A stretch of DNA of 52,761 nt from an uncultured Bacteroidales bacterium (GCA_902792895.1 CADBBK010000021.1:1-52761); one strand, 5' to 3'; shown: positions 15,825-23,531, counted from the stretch's first letter. Numbers and translations are program-made. The notes: generated by a model from the sequence alone, not told the origin.

Positions 15825-16904
15825 ATGAATGTGCATCAACAACAATGGCTCGAGGCAAACCGTGACTACGTGCAGCGCCTGAAGAAAGAACACCCCCTGC
15901 GGCAGCTGTTCTGGGAGTGTACCCTGCGCTGCAACATGGCGTGCCGGCATTGCGGCAGCGACTGCATGAAGGTGTCGTCGGTGCCCGATATGCCACTGTC
16001 CGACTTCCTGCCTGTGCTCGACGATGTGGCGGCGCACTGTGACCCCAGCCAAGTGCTGGTCAACACTGTGGGCGGTGAGCCGCTGGTGCGCCCCGACCTG
16101 ATGGACTGCGGACGCAGCATCCGTGAACGCGGTTTCATGTGGGGCCTAGTGACCAACGGCATCGGGCTGGACCGCTCGATGGCCCGCGAGATGGCACAAG
16201 CCGGCATCAACACGCTGGCCATCGATGTAGATGGTACGCGCGAGGACCACAACTGGCTGCGCAACTCCACCACGGGCTTTGACCGTGCCATGGAGGCAGT
16301 GGAGGCGGTGCAAACCATCCCCCACCTCACCTGGGATGTGATTACCTGTGTCAACAGCCGCAATATCAACCGGCTCGATGAACTCAAGCATCTGCTGGTC
16401 GAGGCGGGCGTCACCCGATGGCGCTGCTTCACCATCATCCCGATGGGGCGCGCCGCCAACGACGAGAGCCTGCAACTCACCGATGAACAGTTCCGCGACC
16501 TGCTCAACTTCATTGTCGTCACCCGCCGCGAGGGCAAAATCAGGCTGAGCTATGCCTGCGAGGGTTATCTGGGCGCCTATGAAGGGCTCGTGCGCGACTA
16601 CTTCTACAACTGCCAGGCCGGGCTGACGGTGGCCAGCGTACGCGCCAACGGTGACATCTCGGGCTGCCTGAGCGTACGCAGTGACTACCATCAGGGCAAC
16701 ATCTACCGCGACCGGTTCTGGGACGTGTGGGAAAACCGCTTCGAGCAGTACCGCGACCGCGAGTGGATGCGTCACGGCATCTGCCAGGACTGCGAGGCGT
16801 TCCGCTACTGCGAGGGCAATGGTTTCCACCTGCGCGACGAGCACGGCGACCTGATGCTGTGCCACTATAACCGACTGAAGAACATCAAACTCCAACCCCA
16901 ATAA
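15825..16904 (+). CDS. Radical SAM/SPASM enzyme, rSAM/lipoprotein-system type
   Basis: A 359-residue protein. The 4Fe-4S motif is C36-x3-C40-x2-C43 in FWECTLRCNMACRHCGSDC, with extra cysteines at 32 and 47. The SPASM region (about 265-350) carries further cluster ligands in YFYNCQAGLTVAS, GDISGCLSVRS, HGICQDCEAFRYCEGNG and LMLCHYN. From memory it closely resembles the Bacteroidetes family TIGRFAMs calls rSAM enzyme of the rSAM/lipoprotein system (TIGR04133), whose product is unknown. SPASM enzymes usually modify peptides or proteins. The ATG at 15825 is chosen because the -7 box lies upstream; an ATG at 15811 is out of frame. It overlaps nothing and is followed 13 bp later by the putative target gene. 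Confidence 0.9.
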   Translation: MNVHQQQWLEANRDYVQRLKKEHPLRQLFWECTLRCNMACRHCGSDCMKVSSVPDMPLSDFLPVLDDVAAHCDPSQVLVNTVGGEPLVRPDLMDCGRSIRERGFMWGLVTNGIGLDRSMAREMAQAGINTLAIDVDGTREDHNWLRNSTTGFDRAMEAVEAVQTIPHLTWDVITCVNSRNINRLDELKHLLVEAGVTRWRCFTIIPMGRAANDESLQLTDEQFRDLLNFIVVTRREGKIRLSYACEGYLGAYEGLVRDYFYNCQAGLTVASVRANGDISGCLSVRSDYHQGNIYRDRFWDVWENRFEQYRDREWMRHGICQDCEAFRYCEGNGFHLRDEHGDLMLCHYNRLKNIKLQPQ

Positions 16905-16917
16905 TACCCAAGGCACT

Positions 16918-17733
16918 ATGAAGAAGAGAAAGAACAAGAACAAGAAATCACTGACCGCCATGAGTGCAGTGGTCGCTGCCGGCCTCACGCCGGGCATTGC
17001 CCTCGTCTCGTCCGCCGCTCAACAGCCCAGGCTAGACGTGGAATATACTGCTGCCGACATGGTTTCGATCAACGGCGAAGTGATGGACTTTGACGAACTG
17101 TTTGACATGCAGCTAGGTGATAACGGAGATACCACCCAGAGCAAAAAACAGCAGGAACGGGCCATCCGCGATTCCATCTCCCGTGCCAACAAGAGCCATC
17201 AGAAGGTCTATGGCCCGCCACCTCCCAACAGGGTCAAGAAGGACCGGAAACGAGACAAAATCGATCAGGAAACGCGCGATAGGCAGATTGCTGATTCGAT
17301 CGCGCAAGCCTACGAGAAGCGAACAGTGCTCGTCTATGGACCTCCCACTCCTATCAACATCGAAGAGATGAAAGCGGCTCACGATGCCGAAGTCAGGGAA
17401 CGCGAAGAGCAAATGGAGCGTGCAATACTGCAGCAGGCCTACAACACCGCCCAAAGCGGGGACAAGGAGGGTGCCATTGAGAAGATTCAGTTCATTCTCA
17501 TGGACTACTGTGCCAGTTTGGTTCAGGATGATGCCAAAGGTCTCCCCATTAGTCCCGACAGCCACTTTATCGATGACCTGAAGATGGATGACAGCCAGTT
17601 GGAGATGCTGAAGCAGAAGGTGGAAGACAGCTTTGACCTGATACTGGCCAACAACGAGCTGGGACAACTCACCTCCCCGAGCCGCCTGGCCAGGTACATC
17701 GTCGAGACCGCCTTGTCACGCCAGCAGCAGTAA
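16918..17733 (+). CDS. Putative radical SAM target: YGPP-repeat protein with carrier-like domain
   Basis: A 271-residue protein. A lysine-rich start precedes a hydrophobic stretch (about 12-33, LTAMSAVVAAGLTPG), an export signal or anchor. TAADMVSINGEVMDFDELFD follows, a pattern that recurs near Bacteroidetes radical SAM genes. Two repeats of about 27 residues end in KVYGPPPP (96-103) and LVYGPPTP (138-145), each preceded by D-S-I-x-x-A. Charged, probably helical linkers surround them. Residues about 183-265 resemble an acyl carrier protein (SPDSHFIDDLKMDDSQLEML), but the DSL phosphopantetheine site reads DDS, so the canonical serine position is Asp225. Its position in the operon suggests it is the enzyme's substrate. 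The function is not established. Confidence 0.75.
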   Translation: MKKRKNKNKKSLTAMSAVVAAGLTPGIALVSSAAQQPRLDVEYTAADMVSINGEVMDFDELFDMQLGDNGDTTQSKKQQERAIRDSISRANKSHQKVYGPPPPNRVKKDRKRDKIDQETRDRQIADSIAQAYEKRTVLVYGPPTPINIEEMKAAHDAEVREREEQMERAILQQAYNTAQSGDKEGAIEKIQFILMDYCASLVQDDAKGLPISPDSHFIDDLKMDDSQLEMLKQKVEDSFDLILANNELGQLTSPSRLARYIVETALSRQQQ

Positions 17734-17744
17734 CGGGTAAATCA

Positions 17745-17834
17745 CCTCGCGTTGCTCGGTGGAGAATGTTTAAAGTTTAATGTTTAATGAGGCATCCGCA
17801 CTTCATTACACATTCTCCATTCTGCATTATGCAC
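17745..17834. repeat. REP-like intergenic repeat, copy 2
   Basis: Begins CCTCGCGTTGCTCGGTGGAG and contains GTTTAATGAGGCATCCGCAC, followed by an imperfect inverted arm CATTACACATTC. Same family as 3470. Confidence 0.7.
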
Positions 17835-17853
17835 GGCTGAAAGCCGTTTTTAA
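17833..17853 (+). terminator. Probable terminator of the radical SAM operon
   Basis: ACGGCT-GAA-AGCCGT is followed by a TTTTAAA tract, about 100 bp past the stop of the YGPP-repeat gene. Confidence 0.6.
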
Positions 17854-17912
17854 ACCTCGCGTTGCTCGGTGGATAGAGGTTAATGGATGATGTTTAATGA
17901 GGCATCCTGCCA
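17845..17912. repeat. REP-like intergenic repeat, copy 3
   Basis: Again starts CCTCGCGTTGCTCGGTGGA and contains TGTTTAATGAGGCATCC, but the right arm is lost. It is a tandem neighbour of copy 2. Confidence 0.65.
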
Positions 17913-17933
17913 CTTCACTGAACCGGAAACAAC

Positions 17934-17964
17934 GAGGCGCGGCCACAATCGGTGGTCGCGCCTC
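17934..17964. terminator. Terminator hairpin before convergent secreted-protein gene
   Basis: 13-bp arms with one mismatch (17934-17946 GAGGCGCGGCCAC; 17952-17964 GTGGTCGCGCCTC) lie 27 bp beyond the stop at 17992. The position fits termination of the leftward gene. Confidence 0.65.
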
Positions 17965-17991
17965 GTGTTGTCAGGTTAAACCTGTTTGAGG

Positions 17992-19221
17992 TTACTTGAT
18001 GACCTTGGTAGTGGCGGTGGTGCCGTCACTGTAGGTGGTCACCTGGATGGTGAGGCCACGGGGATTGGTCACCTGCTGGCCAGCAACGTTGTAGTAACGT
18101 GTGCCGGTCACCTTCCTGCTAGCCGATACCTCGTTCACTGCAGTGTGGGGATAAACCTCGAGATAAACGATGTCACTCTTGTTGTTGATACCGTCAACCG
18201 TGTAGCTGACCTGGATACCGATGCGCCATGAGAACATGGGGTTGTCGCCCGTGTTGGTGCGGTAGAAGTAAACACGGCGCAGGTAGAAGTCCTCACCACT
18301 GTAGCCATAGGGGATCTCGGTCATGTCGGTATCGAAACCGTTCAGCTCGCCATAGGTGGCGTAGTCGAAGGTGAACAGCTCATCATTGTCGGTGAAGATG
18401 CTGTAAGTCAAGCAGTCAGGATCGAGCGGGTTGCCGTCAACATCCTCCAGGTTGATGTTGAAGTCAAAGCGCGTGTAACCGTCCTCACGGCCGCAGTCAA
18501 AGAACTCCAGAGCCTCGGGGTTGGAGGGAACAGCAGGAACAGCGTCGCTGAGGGGCGTCCAGGTCGAGCCCCACTCGATGGTAGCAAGACTGCCGTCATC
18601 GCTCCACACGCCGGCAAGACCAGTAGCCTCGCAGTTGTAGGGATAAGGCTTGTTCACGTCACCCTCGCTGTCCAGCAGCGTGATGGTACCATCCTCGGGA
18701 TCAATGGCATAGGTCACTACTTCCTTGGCATCGTCGGCATAGAAATCAACCCAATAAAAGTCATCGCCCAAGTCGAGGACCATTGTTGAACCCCATGCCA
18801 GGACCAAGCCGTAGTCATACTCCTCGTTATAGGACACATACTGCCCCAGCGGCACACTGATGGTCTGGCCGTCTTCGCTCAGCTCACCATAGACCCATGC
18901 ACCAACGCCCTCGCCATAGCACAAGGGATCCTTGATGTAAACCGTCTGACCGTCGTCGGCGTATACCACCTTGACGCGGCCCATCTGAGCTGAAGCCTCG
19001 TAGCCATAGAAGCTCACCGTCACCATCTCGCCGGCGCGGGCATAGGTCACCATGGTGCCCTCGGGCTGCTCGGTGATGATGTCCACTTGGCTCGGGGCCC
19101 TGAGGGCCGTGGCATGAGCCGTCTTGTCTATCGGGCGATAGGCATTGCCTGCCGATTTCACTACTGCCGACGCACTGACAGCGACGGCCACACTCATGAT
19201 AAGTAATGCTAATTTCTTCAT
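17992..19221 (-). CDS. Secreted protein with C-terminal sorting domain
   Basis: A 409-residue protein. The signal peptide is MKKLALLIMSVAVAVSASA. Residues about 40-220 are beta-rich with aromatic strands (YARAGEMVTVSFYGYEASAQ; SEDGQTISVPLGQYVSYNEE). This arrangement recurs in unnamed Bacteroidales secreted proteins. A further beta domain runs to about 345. The C-terminus (TRYYNVAGQQVTNPRGLTIQ, then YSDGTTATTKVIK) is a type IX-like sorting domain similar to those of the three genes at 41-45 kb. No catalytic motif was seen and the function is unknown. Confidence 0.8.
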   Translation of the reverse strand: MKKLALLIMSVAVAVSASAVVKSAGNAYRPIDKTAHATALRAPSQVDIITEQPEGTMVTYARAGEMVTVSFYGYEASAQMGRVKVVYADDGQTVYIKDPLCYGEGVGAWVYGELSEDGQTISVPLGQYVSYNEEYDYGLVLAWGSTMVLDLGDDFYWVDFYADDAKEVVTYAIDPEDGTITLLDSEGDVNKPYPYNCEATGLAGVWSDDGSLATIEWGSTWTPLSDAVPAVPSNPEALEFFDCGREDGYTRFDFNINLEDVDGNPLDPDCLTYSIFTDNDELFTFDYATYGELNGFDTDMTEIPYGYSGEDFYLRRVYFYRTNTGDNPMFSWRIGIQVSYTVDGINNKSDIVYLEVYPHTAVNEVSASRKVTGTRYYNVAGQQVTNPRGLTIQVTTYSDGTTATTKVIK

Positions 19222-19258
19222 ACGCTAGTTTTGTTGATGTTTAAATAATATAGTGATG

Positions 19259-19266
19259 CAAATTTA
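19259..19266 (-). promoter_or_regulatory. -7 box TAAATTTG, leftward secreted-protein gene
   Basis: Minus-strand box 37 bp upstream of the ATG at 19221, divergent from the rightward TAGCTTTG promoter. Confidence 0.55.
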
Positions 19267-19309
19267 GTGATTATTTTAGAATAATTGCTCAATTTAATAA
19301 AAAAAGTAT

Positions 19310-19317
19310 TAGCTTTG
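19310..19317 (+). promoter_or_regulatory. -7 box TAGCTTTG, small BspA-like gene
   Basis: The box has an ATTG element 22 bp upstream (19284-19287) and lies 34 bp before the ATG at 19352. Confidence 0.6.
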
Positions 19318-19351
19318 TGGTCGCAATAATAACATTCTAACAAAAACCCAA

Positions 19352-19996
19352 ATGACGATGAAACATCTTATCAAAACATCTGTGTTCCTGTTGGCGTTGA
19401 TGCTGCCCCTGGCAGCCATGGCTTATGACTTTGTTATTGACGGTGTGTATTACACCTCTGACTTGTGGGGCGACTATGTGATGGTCAGTGACCAAGGCGC
19501 AGACGGAGGGCATTACAGCGGCAATGTGACAATTCCCGCTTCGGTCACCCATGAAGATACGACCTATCCAGTTAGCAGAATCAACGCTTATGCCTTCAGT
19601 AACTGTGCTGATCTTACCGGCGTAACCATTCCCGCCTCGGTTACCGAAATCAGCGACCATGCGTTTGAGAATTGCACAAGCTTGGCAGCGGTGGAACTCC
19701 CTGAGAAACTTACCGAAATCGGTTCAGCCGCATTTGAAGGCTGCACATCATTCACCCGGATTGACATCCCAGCAAGCATCACCAAACTAGGAATATGGTC
19801 CTTCCAGAACTGCACCAACCTGACCGACGTGTATTGCCACATCACCGACCCGTCGCAGGTGGACTTCGGCTTCAATTCCTTTGCCCTGGAGGATGAGAAC
19901 TACGCTCCGCGCACGCTCCACGTCCCTGCAGGCACGGTAGAAGCCTTTAAGAATGCCGGATGGGGTGATTATTTCGGCAACATCGTTGAGATGTAA
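19352..19996 (+). CDS. Small secreted BspA-like leucine-rich-repeat protein
   Basis: A 214-residue protein. The signal peptide ends LPLAAMA. A short beta segment (YDFVIDGVYYTSD) precedes four BspA-type LRR_5 repeats of 23-24 residues (VTIPASVTEISDHAFENCTS; VELPEKLTEIGSAAFEGCTS). The capping region YCHITDPSQVDFGFNSFA and the ending RTLHVPAGTVEAFKNAGWGD are the same type as in the 818-residue protein at 35.9 kb. Proteins of this type can bind host matrix or other bacteria; here that is inference. The ATG at 19358 (MKHLIK) is an alternative start that matches the larger relative better. Confidence 0.82.
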   Translation: MTMKHLIKTSVFLLALMLPLAAMAYDFVIDGVYYTSDLWGDYVMVSDQGADGGHYSGNVTIPASVTHEDTTYPVSRINAYAFSNCADLTGVTIPASVTEISDHAFENCTSLAAVELPEKLTEIGSAAFEGCTSFTRIDIPASITKLGIWSFQNCTNLTDVYCHITDPSQVDFGFNSFALEDENYAPRTLHVPAGTVEAFKNAGWGDYFGNIVEM

Positions 19997-20059
19997 CTTA
20001 GGCTCATCTCGCGTAAAAGGCACACCCACGGGCCAACGCATCGTAGCAGCCATCACCTG

Positions 20060-20097
20060 GATTTCTGGTGAAAAAAATCAGTTTTTCACCAGAAATC
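20060..20097. repeat. 16-bp perfect inverted repeat next to symporter promoter
   Basis: Arms GATTTCTGGTGAAAAA (20060-20075) and TTTTTCACCAGAAATC (20082-20097) have a 6-nt loop. The right arm ends 2 bp before the -7 box. It may be the terminator of the upstream BspA gene, an operator, or both. Confidence 0.75.
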
Positions 20098-20099
20098 GT

Positions 20100-20107
20100 T
20101 ATCTTTG
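20100..20107 (+). promoter_or_regulatory. -7 box TATCTTTG, alanine symporter gene
   Basis: A perfect -7 box with no TTG at the usual -33 spacing, because the inverted repeat occupies that place. It rules out a TTG start at 20105. Confidence 0.7.
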
Positions 20108-20134
20108 CACATTCAACCTGATAATTACCACACT

Positions 20135-21514
20135 ATGATGGAAACCTTAAACGACTTTTTCACGACACTGAGCGGCTACCTGTGGGGATGGCCCATGATT
20201 ATATTACTGTTGGGGACGCACATCTACCTCACCTTCAGGCTGGGAGTGCCTCAACGCAAGCTACTGACGGCCATCAAGCTGTCGGTCAGCAAAGATAAAG
20301 ATTCCACGGGCGACGTATCGCAGTTCGGAGCACTGGCGACGGCGCTGGCAGCGACCATCGGCACAGGCAATATCGTGGGTGTGGCCACGGCGGTAGCCCT
20401 GGGAGGACCGGGGGCCGTACTGTGGTGCTGGTTGTCGGGCGTGTTCGGCATGGCGACAAAATACAGTGAGGGCCTGTTGGCCATCAAGTACCGCGTCAAG
20501 GCCGAGGACGGCCGCATGCTGGGAGGCCCGATGTACGCACTGGAGCGTGGCCTAGGATGGAAATGGCTCGCCGTGCTGTTCGCCTTGTTCACGGCATTGG
20601 CCTCGTTTGGTATCGGCAACACAGTGCAGGCCAATGCCATCTCGACCATAGCCAACGAGTCCTACGGTATCCCCGTGTGGCTCACGGGTGGAGCCGTCTG
20701 CGTACTGACTGGCCTGGTGCTGCTGGGCGGTATCAAGAGCATCGCCCGCGTGTGCGGTGCGTTGGTACCGTTCATGGCGTTCTTCTATGTGCTGGGCTGC
20801 ATCTACATTCTGATTGTCAACGGTCAGTACGTCTGGCCCGCCATCAAACTCATCTGTGAATCGGCTTTCACGGCCAAGGCTGCCGGTGGCGGCTTTGTAG
20901 GCACCACGGTCATTATCGCAGCCCGCATGGGTATCGCACGCGGACTGTTCAGCAACGAGTCAGGTCTGGGTTCCGCGCCCATCGTGGCCGCTGCGGCCCA
21001 GACGCGCAACCCCGTGCGACAGGCGCTGGTGTCCTCGACAGGCACTTTCTGGGATACGGTAGTCATCTGCGCCTTCACGGGCCTGGTTATCGTCAGCTCA
21101 ATCCTCGCTTACCCCGATATCAGCAGCACCGACGGTGCCGCCCTGACCAAGGCCGCTTTCTCCAAGATTCCCTATGTGGGCACGCCGCTGCTGTCCTTCG
21201 GCCTGCTGACCTTCGCCTTCACCACTATCCTGGGATGGTGCTACTATGGTGAACGCGCCGTCGAGTACCTCAAAGGCAAGCGCTGGATGCTGGCCTACCG
21301 CATCCTGTTCGTCATCATGGTATTCATCGGCAGCATCATCAGCCTCGATGTCGTGTGGAACGCAGCCGACTGCATGAACGCCCTCATGGCGATTCCCAAC
21401 CTCGTCGCCCTGTTGCTGCTGAGCAACGTCATCGCGCGTGAGACCAAGCACTACCTCTACGGCAACCGCCTGGACGACCACGCGAAAGACCAGACAGACA
21501 ACATTATATCATAA
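20135..21514 (+). CDS. Sodium:alanine symporter family (AGCS) transporter
   Basis: A 459-residue inner-membrane protein with about ten hydrophobic helices. Family signatures are the N-terminal WGWPMIILLLGTHIYLTFRL, the substrate region ATIGTGNIVGVATAVALGGP, and the mid-protein ARMGIARGLFSNESGLGSAP. It should import alanine or glycine with sodium. The ATG at 20135 (MMETL) is chosen because the -7 box overlaps the upstream TTG; the ATG at 20138 is equally possible. A small unknown gene follows 18 bp later and is probably co-transcribed. Confidence 0.92.
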   Translation: MMETLNDFFTTLSGYLWGWPMIILLLGTHIYLTFRLGVPQRKLLTAIKLSVSKDKDSTGDVSQFGALATALAATIGTGNIVGVATAVALGGPGAVLWCWLSGVFGMATKYSEGLLAIKYRVKAEDGRMLGGPMYALERGLGWKWLAVLFALFTALASFGIGNTVQANAISTIANESYGIPVWLTGGAVCVLTGLVLLGGIKSIARVCGALVPFMAFFYVLGCIYILIVNGQYVWPAIKLICESAFTAKAAGGGFVGTTVIIAARMGIARGLFSNESGLGSAPIVAAAAQTRNPVRQALVSSTGTFWDTVVICAFTGLVIVSSILAYPDISSTDGAALTKAAFSKIPYVGTPLLSFGLLTFAFTTILGWCYYGERAVEYLKGKRWMLAYRILFVIMVFIGSIISLDVVWNAADCMNALMAIPNLVALLLLSNVIARETKHYLYGNRLDDHAKDQTDNIIS

Positions 21515-21532
21515 ATTCAAAACGAGAAAATA

Positions 21533-21922
21533 ATGGATATATTTGACTATACCGATGATCTCGAATTCCTAAAAGATTTCTATCACCTGCAAGGTAAGGA
21601 TATCGAGTGGGCCGTCATTGAGGAAGCCGATGAGGACAACACACAGGACAACAAATTAAAGCCTGGACTCGTCATCAAGGACAGCAGCATATATGTCAAT
21701 TTGTTTGACCGCAAATTACAGAAATCCATCCGCTTAGGTAACTATTCACGGAAAGCCTATCCCGCAAACAAAGAAATTGCAGGGAAGAATGGTGAGTATG
21801 CTATATTGGTCGCCAAAGAAGACCAATCCAAGCAGATTATCCTCCCCGTCAGCTTCGTCCTGGACATTCATCGCGAGTGCTGGTATGGCGAATGGATGGA
21901 AACAGAGATAATGAGCATATAG
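21533..21922 (+). CDS. Hypothetical protein, 129 residues
   Basis: A 129-residue, highly charged, acidic protein starting MDIFDYTDDLEFLKDFYHLQ. It has no signal peptide or membrane helix. A central beta-like stretch (PGLVIKDSSIYVNLFDRKLQ) and a C-terminal IILPVSFVLDIHRECWYGEW with several aromatics suggest a small folded cytoplasmic domain. I do not recognise a family. It is more AT-rich than its neighbours, which may mean separate origin. The 18-bp spacing to the symporter gene suggests an operon. Confidence 0.7.
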   Translation: MDIFDYTDDLEFLKDFYHLQGKDIEWAVIEEADEDNTQDNKLKPGLVIKDSSIYVNLFDRKLQKSIRLGNYSRKAYPANKEIAGKNGEYAILVAKEDQSKQIILPVSFVLDIHRECWYGEWMETEIMSI

Positions 21923-22012
21923 GCCATAGGCCAACCCGAAGAAAAAACAATCTTAAATCGCTATATATTATACTGTTGAATATAGCCTGATAATTTTTTT
22001 CCCGAAAAAGCC

Positions 22013-22043
22013 TTGCCAGTTCGGGAAAAAGAAGTACTTTTGC
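22013..22043 (+). promoter_or_regulatory. Promoter TTG-N20-TACTTTTG for SRP RNA
   Basis: TTG at 22013-22015 and TACTTTTG at 22036-22043, with 20-bp spacing. The RNA's 5' stem begins 6 bp after the box, as expected for the transcription start. Confidence 0.8.
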
Positions 22044-22048
22044 AGCCG

Positions 22049-22151
22049 GGTAAGTCCTACACGGCCAGCTCCCTCCTAATCCCCCAGGTCTTGACCGAAG
22101 CAAGGGTAACGAGGTTGTAGCGGCGCGCTGTAGCTCACTTGCCCTTTTTTT
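22049..22151 (+). ncRNA. ffs: Signal recognition particle RNA (4.5S type)
   Basis: The 5' GGGTAAGT (22049-22056) pairs with the 3' ACTTGCCC (22137-22144), closing a rod of about 96 nt. The apical part carries the conserved SRP domain IV signature CCCCAGGTC ... GACCGAAGCAAGGG, where Ffh binds. A T7 run after the stem (22145-22151) acts as terminator. It is the short bacterial form without an Alu domain. The complete promoter upstream supports an independent transcript. Confidence 0.9.
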
Positions 22152-22166
22152 GTACCCTAATCTAAA

Positions 22167-22256
22167 GCTCGCTTTGCTCGCTGCATAAAGGATAAAGGAT
22201 AATGTTTAATGAGGCATCGGCATGCCATTAAACATTATCCTTTAAGCATTCTGCAC
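22167..22256. repeat. REP-like palindromic repeat, copy 4 (best hairpin)
   Basis: A 19-bp perfect inverted repeat (22193-22211 and 22226-22244; core AAAGGATAATGTTTAATG) surrounds a 14-nt loop with AGGCATCGGCATGC. The left flank GCTCGCTTTGCTCGCTG is a variant of CCTCGCGTTGCTCGGTG in the other copies. Confidence 0.8.
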
Positions 22257-22273
22257 GCACCCTCGTGCGCTAA

Positions 22274-23476
22274 TCACCGGAGCATGTCGCGGACCTCGTC
22301 GAGGTTGCCGTCGTTGGGCGACGGGGTGACACCCAGCAGATAGCACAGCAGTGAGTAAACGCAGACGTTGCGGAAGCGGTCAGGCTTCTCGTAACCTACC
22401 TTGAAGTCGGGACCGATGGCACGGAAGCCGACCTGCATGTCGGAGGAAGTGTGGTCAAAGCCGTGGCTGCCGCGCTGCTTTTTGGACGGTTTGTCGGCAA
22501 AGAGCCAGCCTACATCGGGCATCACGACCACATCACCCATATTGGGGTTGGTACCGTATCCCAGGTAAGCGGGTACATCGGTGCGTTTCCAAGCCCTGAT
22601 GTGGTCCACTGCCTGCAGGGCCTGGCAGATGGAGTCGATGTACTGCGGCGCGCTGGCATAGATGAGCGTGGGATAATCGTTGCAGAAACGTTCATACCAC
22701 CGCTTGGGAAGCAGGTCGTCGATGTCCACAAAGCGCTTGGGATCGACGCTCGTCATGCCGTGGTCACCAGTGATGATGAGATTCACCTTGTCGGCGATGG
22801 GCAGCAGCTGGATGCGCGCCCACAGCTTGCTCAGCAGCAGGTCCATGTCCTCAACAGCGCGGCGCGTGAGGCGGTTCATCGGGCCGTAACTGTGGCCGCT
22901 GCGGTCAGGTTCTTCAAAGTAGGCCATTACCAGGTGGGGACGCTTGTCCTCGGGCATCGACAACAGGCGGATGATTTCGTCAACACGTCCGGGATAATCC
23001 AGTTGCTGCGTCTGGTAGTCGCGCCAGTAGGTAGGACATTCGCCTTGAACGGCGACATCGCTGCCCACCCAGAAGACCGTCGCTGTCGGCACGCCCTGGT
23101 GCTTGGCAGTCAGCCACACCGGGTCGCCGCCGTAGTAGCGTCCGTCGGCACGTGTCACCTTGTTGCCCAGGGAGAATTCCACGCCATTTTCACGGTCCCA
23201 AAAGGTGTTGGCAATAATGCCGTGGTGGTCGGGAGTGAGCCCCGTTGCCAGCGTGTAGTGGTTAGGGAAGGTCTTGCTCGGGAACGAGGGTTGCATCACG
23301 GCCTTGACGCCCTCGCGTGCCAGCTGGTTCATGAACGGCACGTCGTAGGTGTCCAGATAGTCCCAACGCAAGCCGTCGAGCGAGATAATCACGGTGTAGT
23401 TGTCACGACCGGCAGCCCACACTTGCAGTGACGCCACCATCAATAATCCAAGAAGCAATACTCGTTTCATCATCAT
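22274..23476 (-). CDS. Secreted nucleotide pyrophosphatase/phosphodiesterase (alkaline phosphatase superfamily)
   Basis: A 400-residue protein with signal peptide MMMKRVLLLGLLMVASLQVWA. Metal and catalytic residues of the NPP family are visible: Asp34 in ISLDGLRWDY, the nucleophile Thr69 in PSKTFPNHYT, Asp and His in EEPDRSGHSYGP, Asp-His in TGDHGMT and His in GSHGFDH. The mammalian-type KTFPNHYT signature supports phosphodiester or pyrophosphate cleavage in the periplasm. The substrate could be nucleotides, phospholipid head groups or similar diesters. It has its own complete promoter, downstream of the BACON/OB lipoprotein gene on the same strand. Confidence 0.9.
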   Translation of the reverse strand: MMMKRVLLLGLLMVASLQVWAAGRDNYTVIISLDGLRWDYLDTYDVPFMNQLAREGVKAVMQPSFPSKTFPNHYTLATGLTPDHHGIIANTFWDRENGVEFSLGNKVTRADGRYYGGDPVWLTAKHQGVPTATVFWVGSDVAVQGECPTYWRDYQTQQLDYPGRVDEIIRLLSMPEDKRPHLVMAYFEEPDRSGHSYGPMNRLTRRAVEDMDLLLSKLWARIQLLPIADKVNLIITGDHGMTSVDPKRFVDIDDLLPKRWYERFCNDYPTLIYASAPQYIDSICQALQAVDHIRAWKRTDVPAYLGYGTNPNMGDVVVMPDVGWLFADKPSKKQRGSHGFDHTSSDMQVGFRAIGPDFKVGYEKPDRFRNVCVYSLLCYLLGVTPSPNDGNLDEVRDMLR

Positions 23477-23500
23477 TCTAAATGCTTATTAATCGTGCTA

Positions 23501-23531
23501 CAAAGATAGCAGGAATCCCGCATACGGGCAA
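23501..23531 (-). promoter_or_regulatory. Promoter TTG-N20-TATCTTTG with palindromic spacer, phosphodiesterase gene
   Basis: -7 box at 23501-23508 and TTG at 23529-23531, spaced 20 bp. The spacer contains a CCCG-CATA-CGGG inverted repeat (23517-23528), a possible operator. Confidence 0.75.

Noticed and set aside
15811-15827. ATG at 15811 as the radical SAM start
   Set aside because: Out of frame with the enzyme. The in-frame ATG at 15825 gives the expected N-terminus.
15646-15828. Small 60-codon gene upstream of the radical SAM gene as a RiPP precursor
   Set aside because: It spans the promoter box, is low-complexity with poly-A/T runs and has no leader/core pattern. The YGPP protein downstream is the better target.
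17833-17853. Internal promoter or small RNA between REP copies 2 and 3
   Set aside because: No TAnnTTTG box with spacing; the hairpin and T-run are explained by termination of the radical SAM operon.
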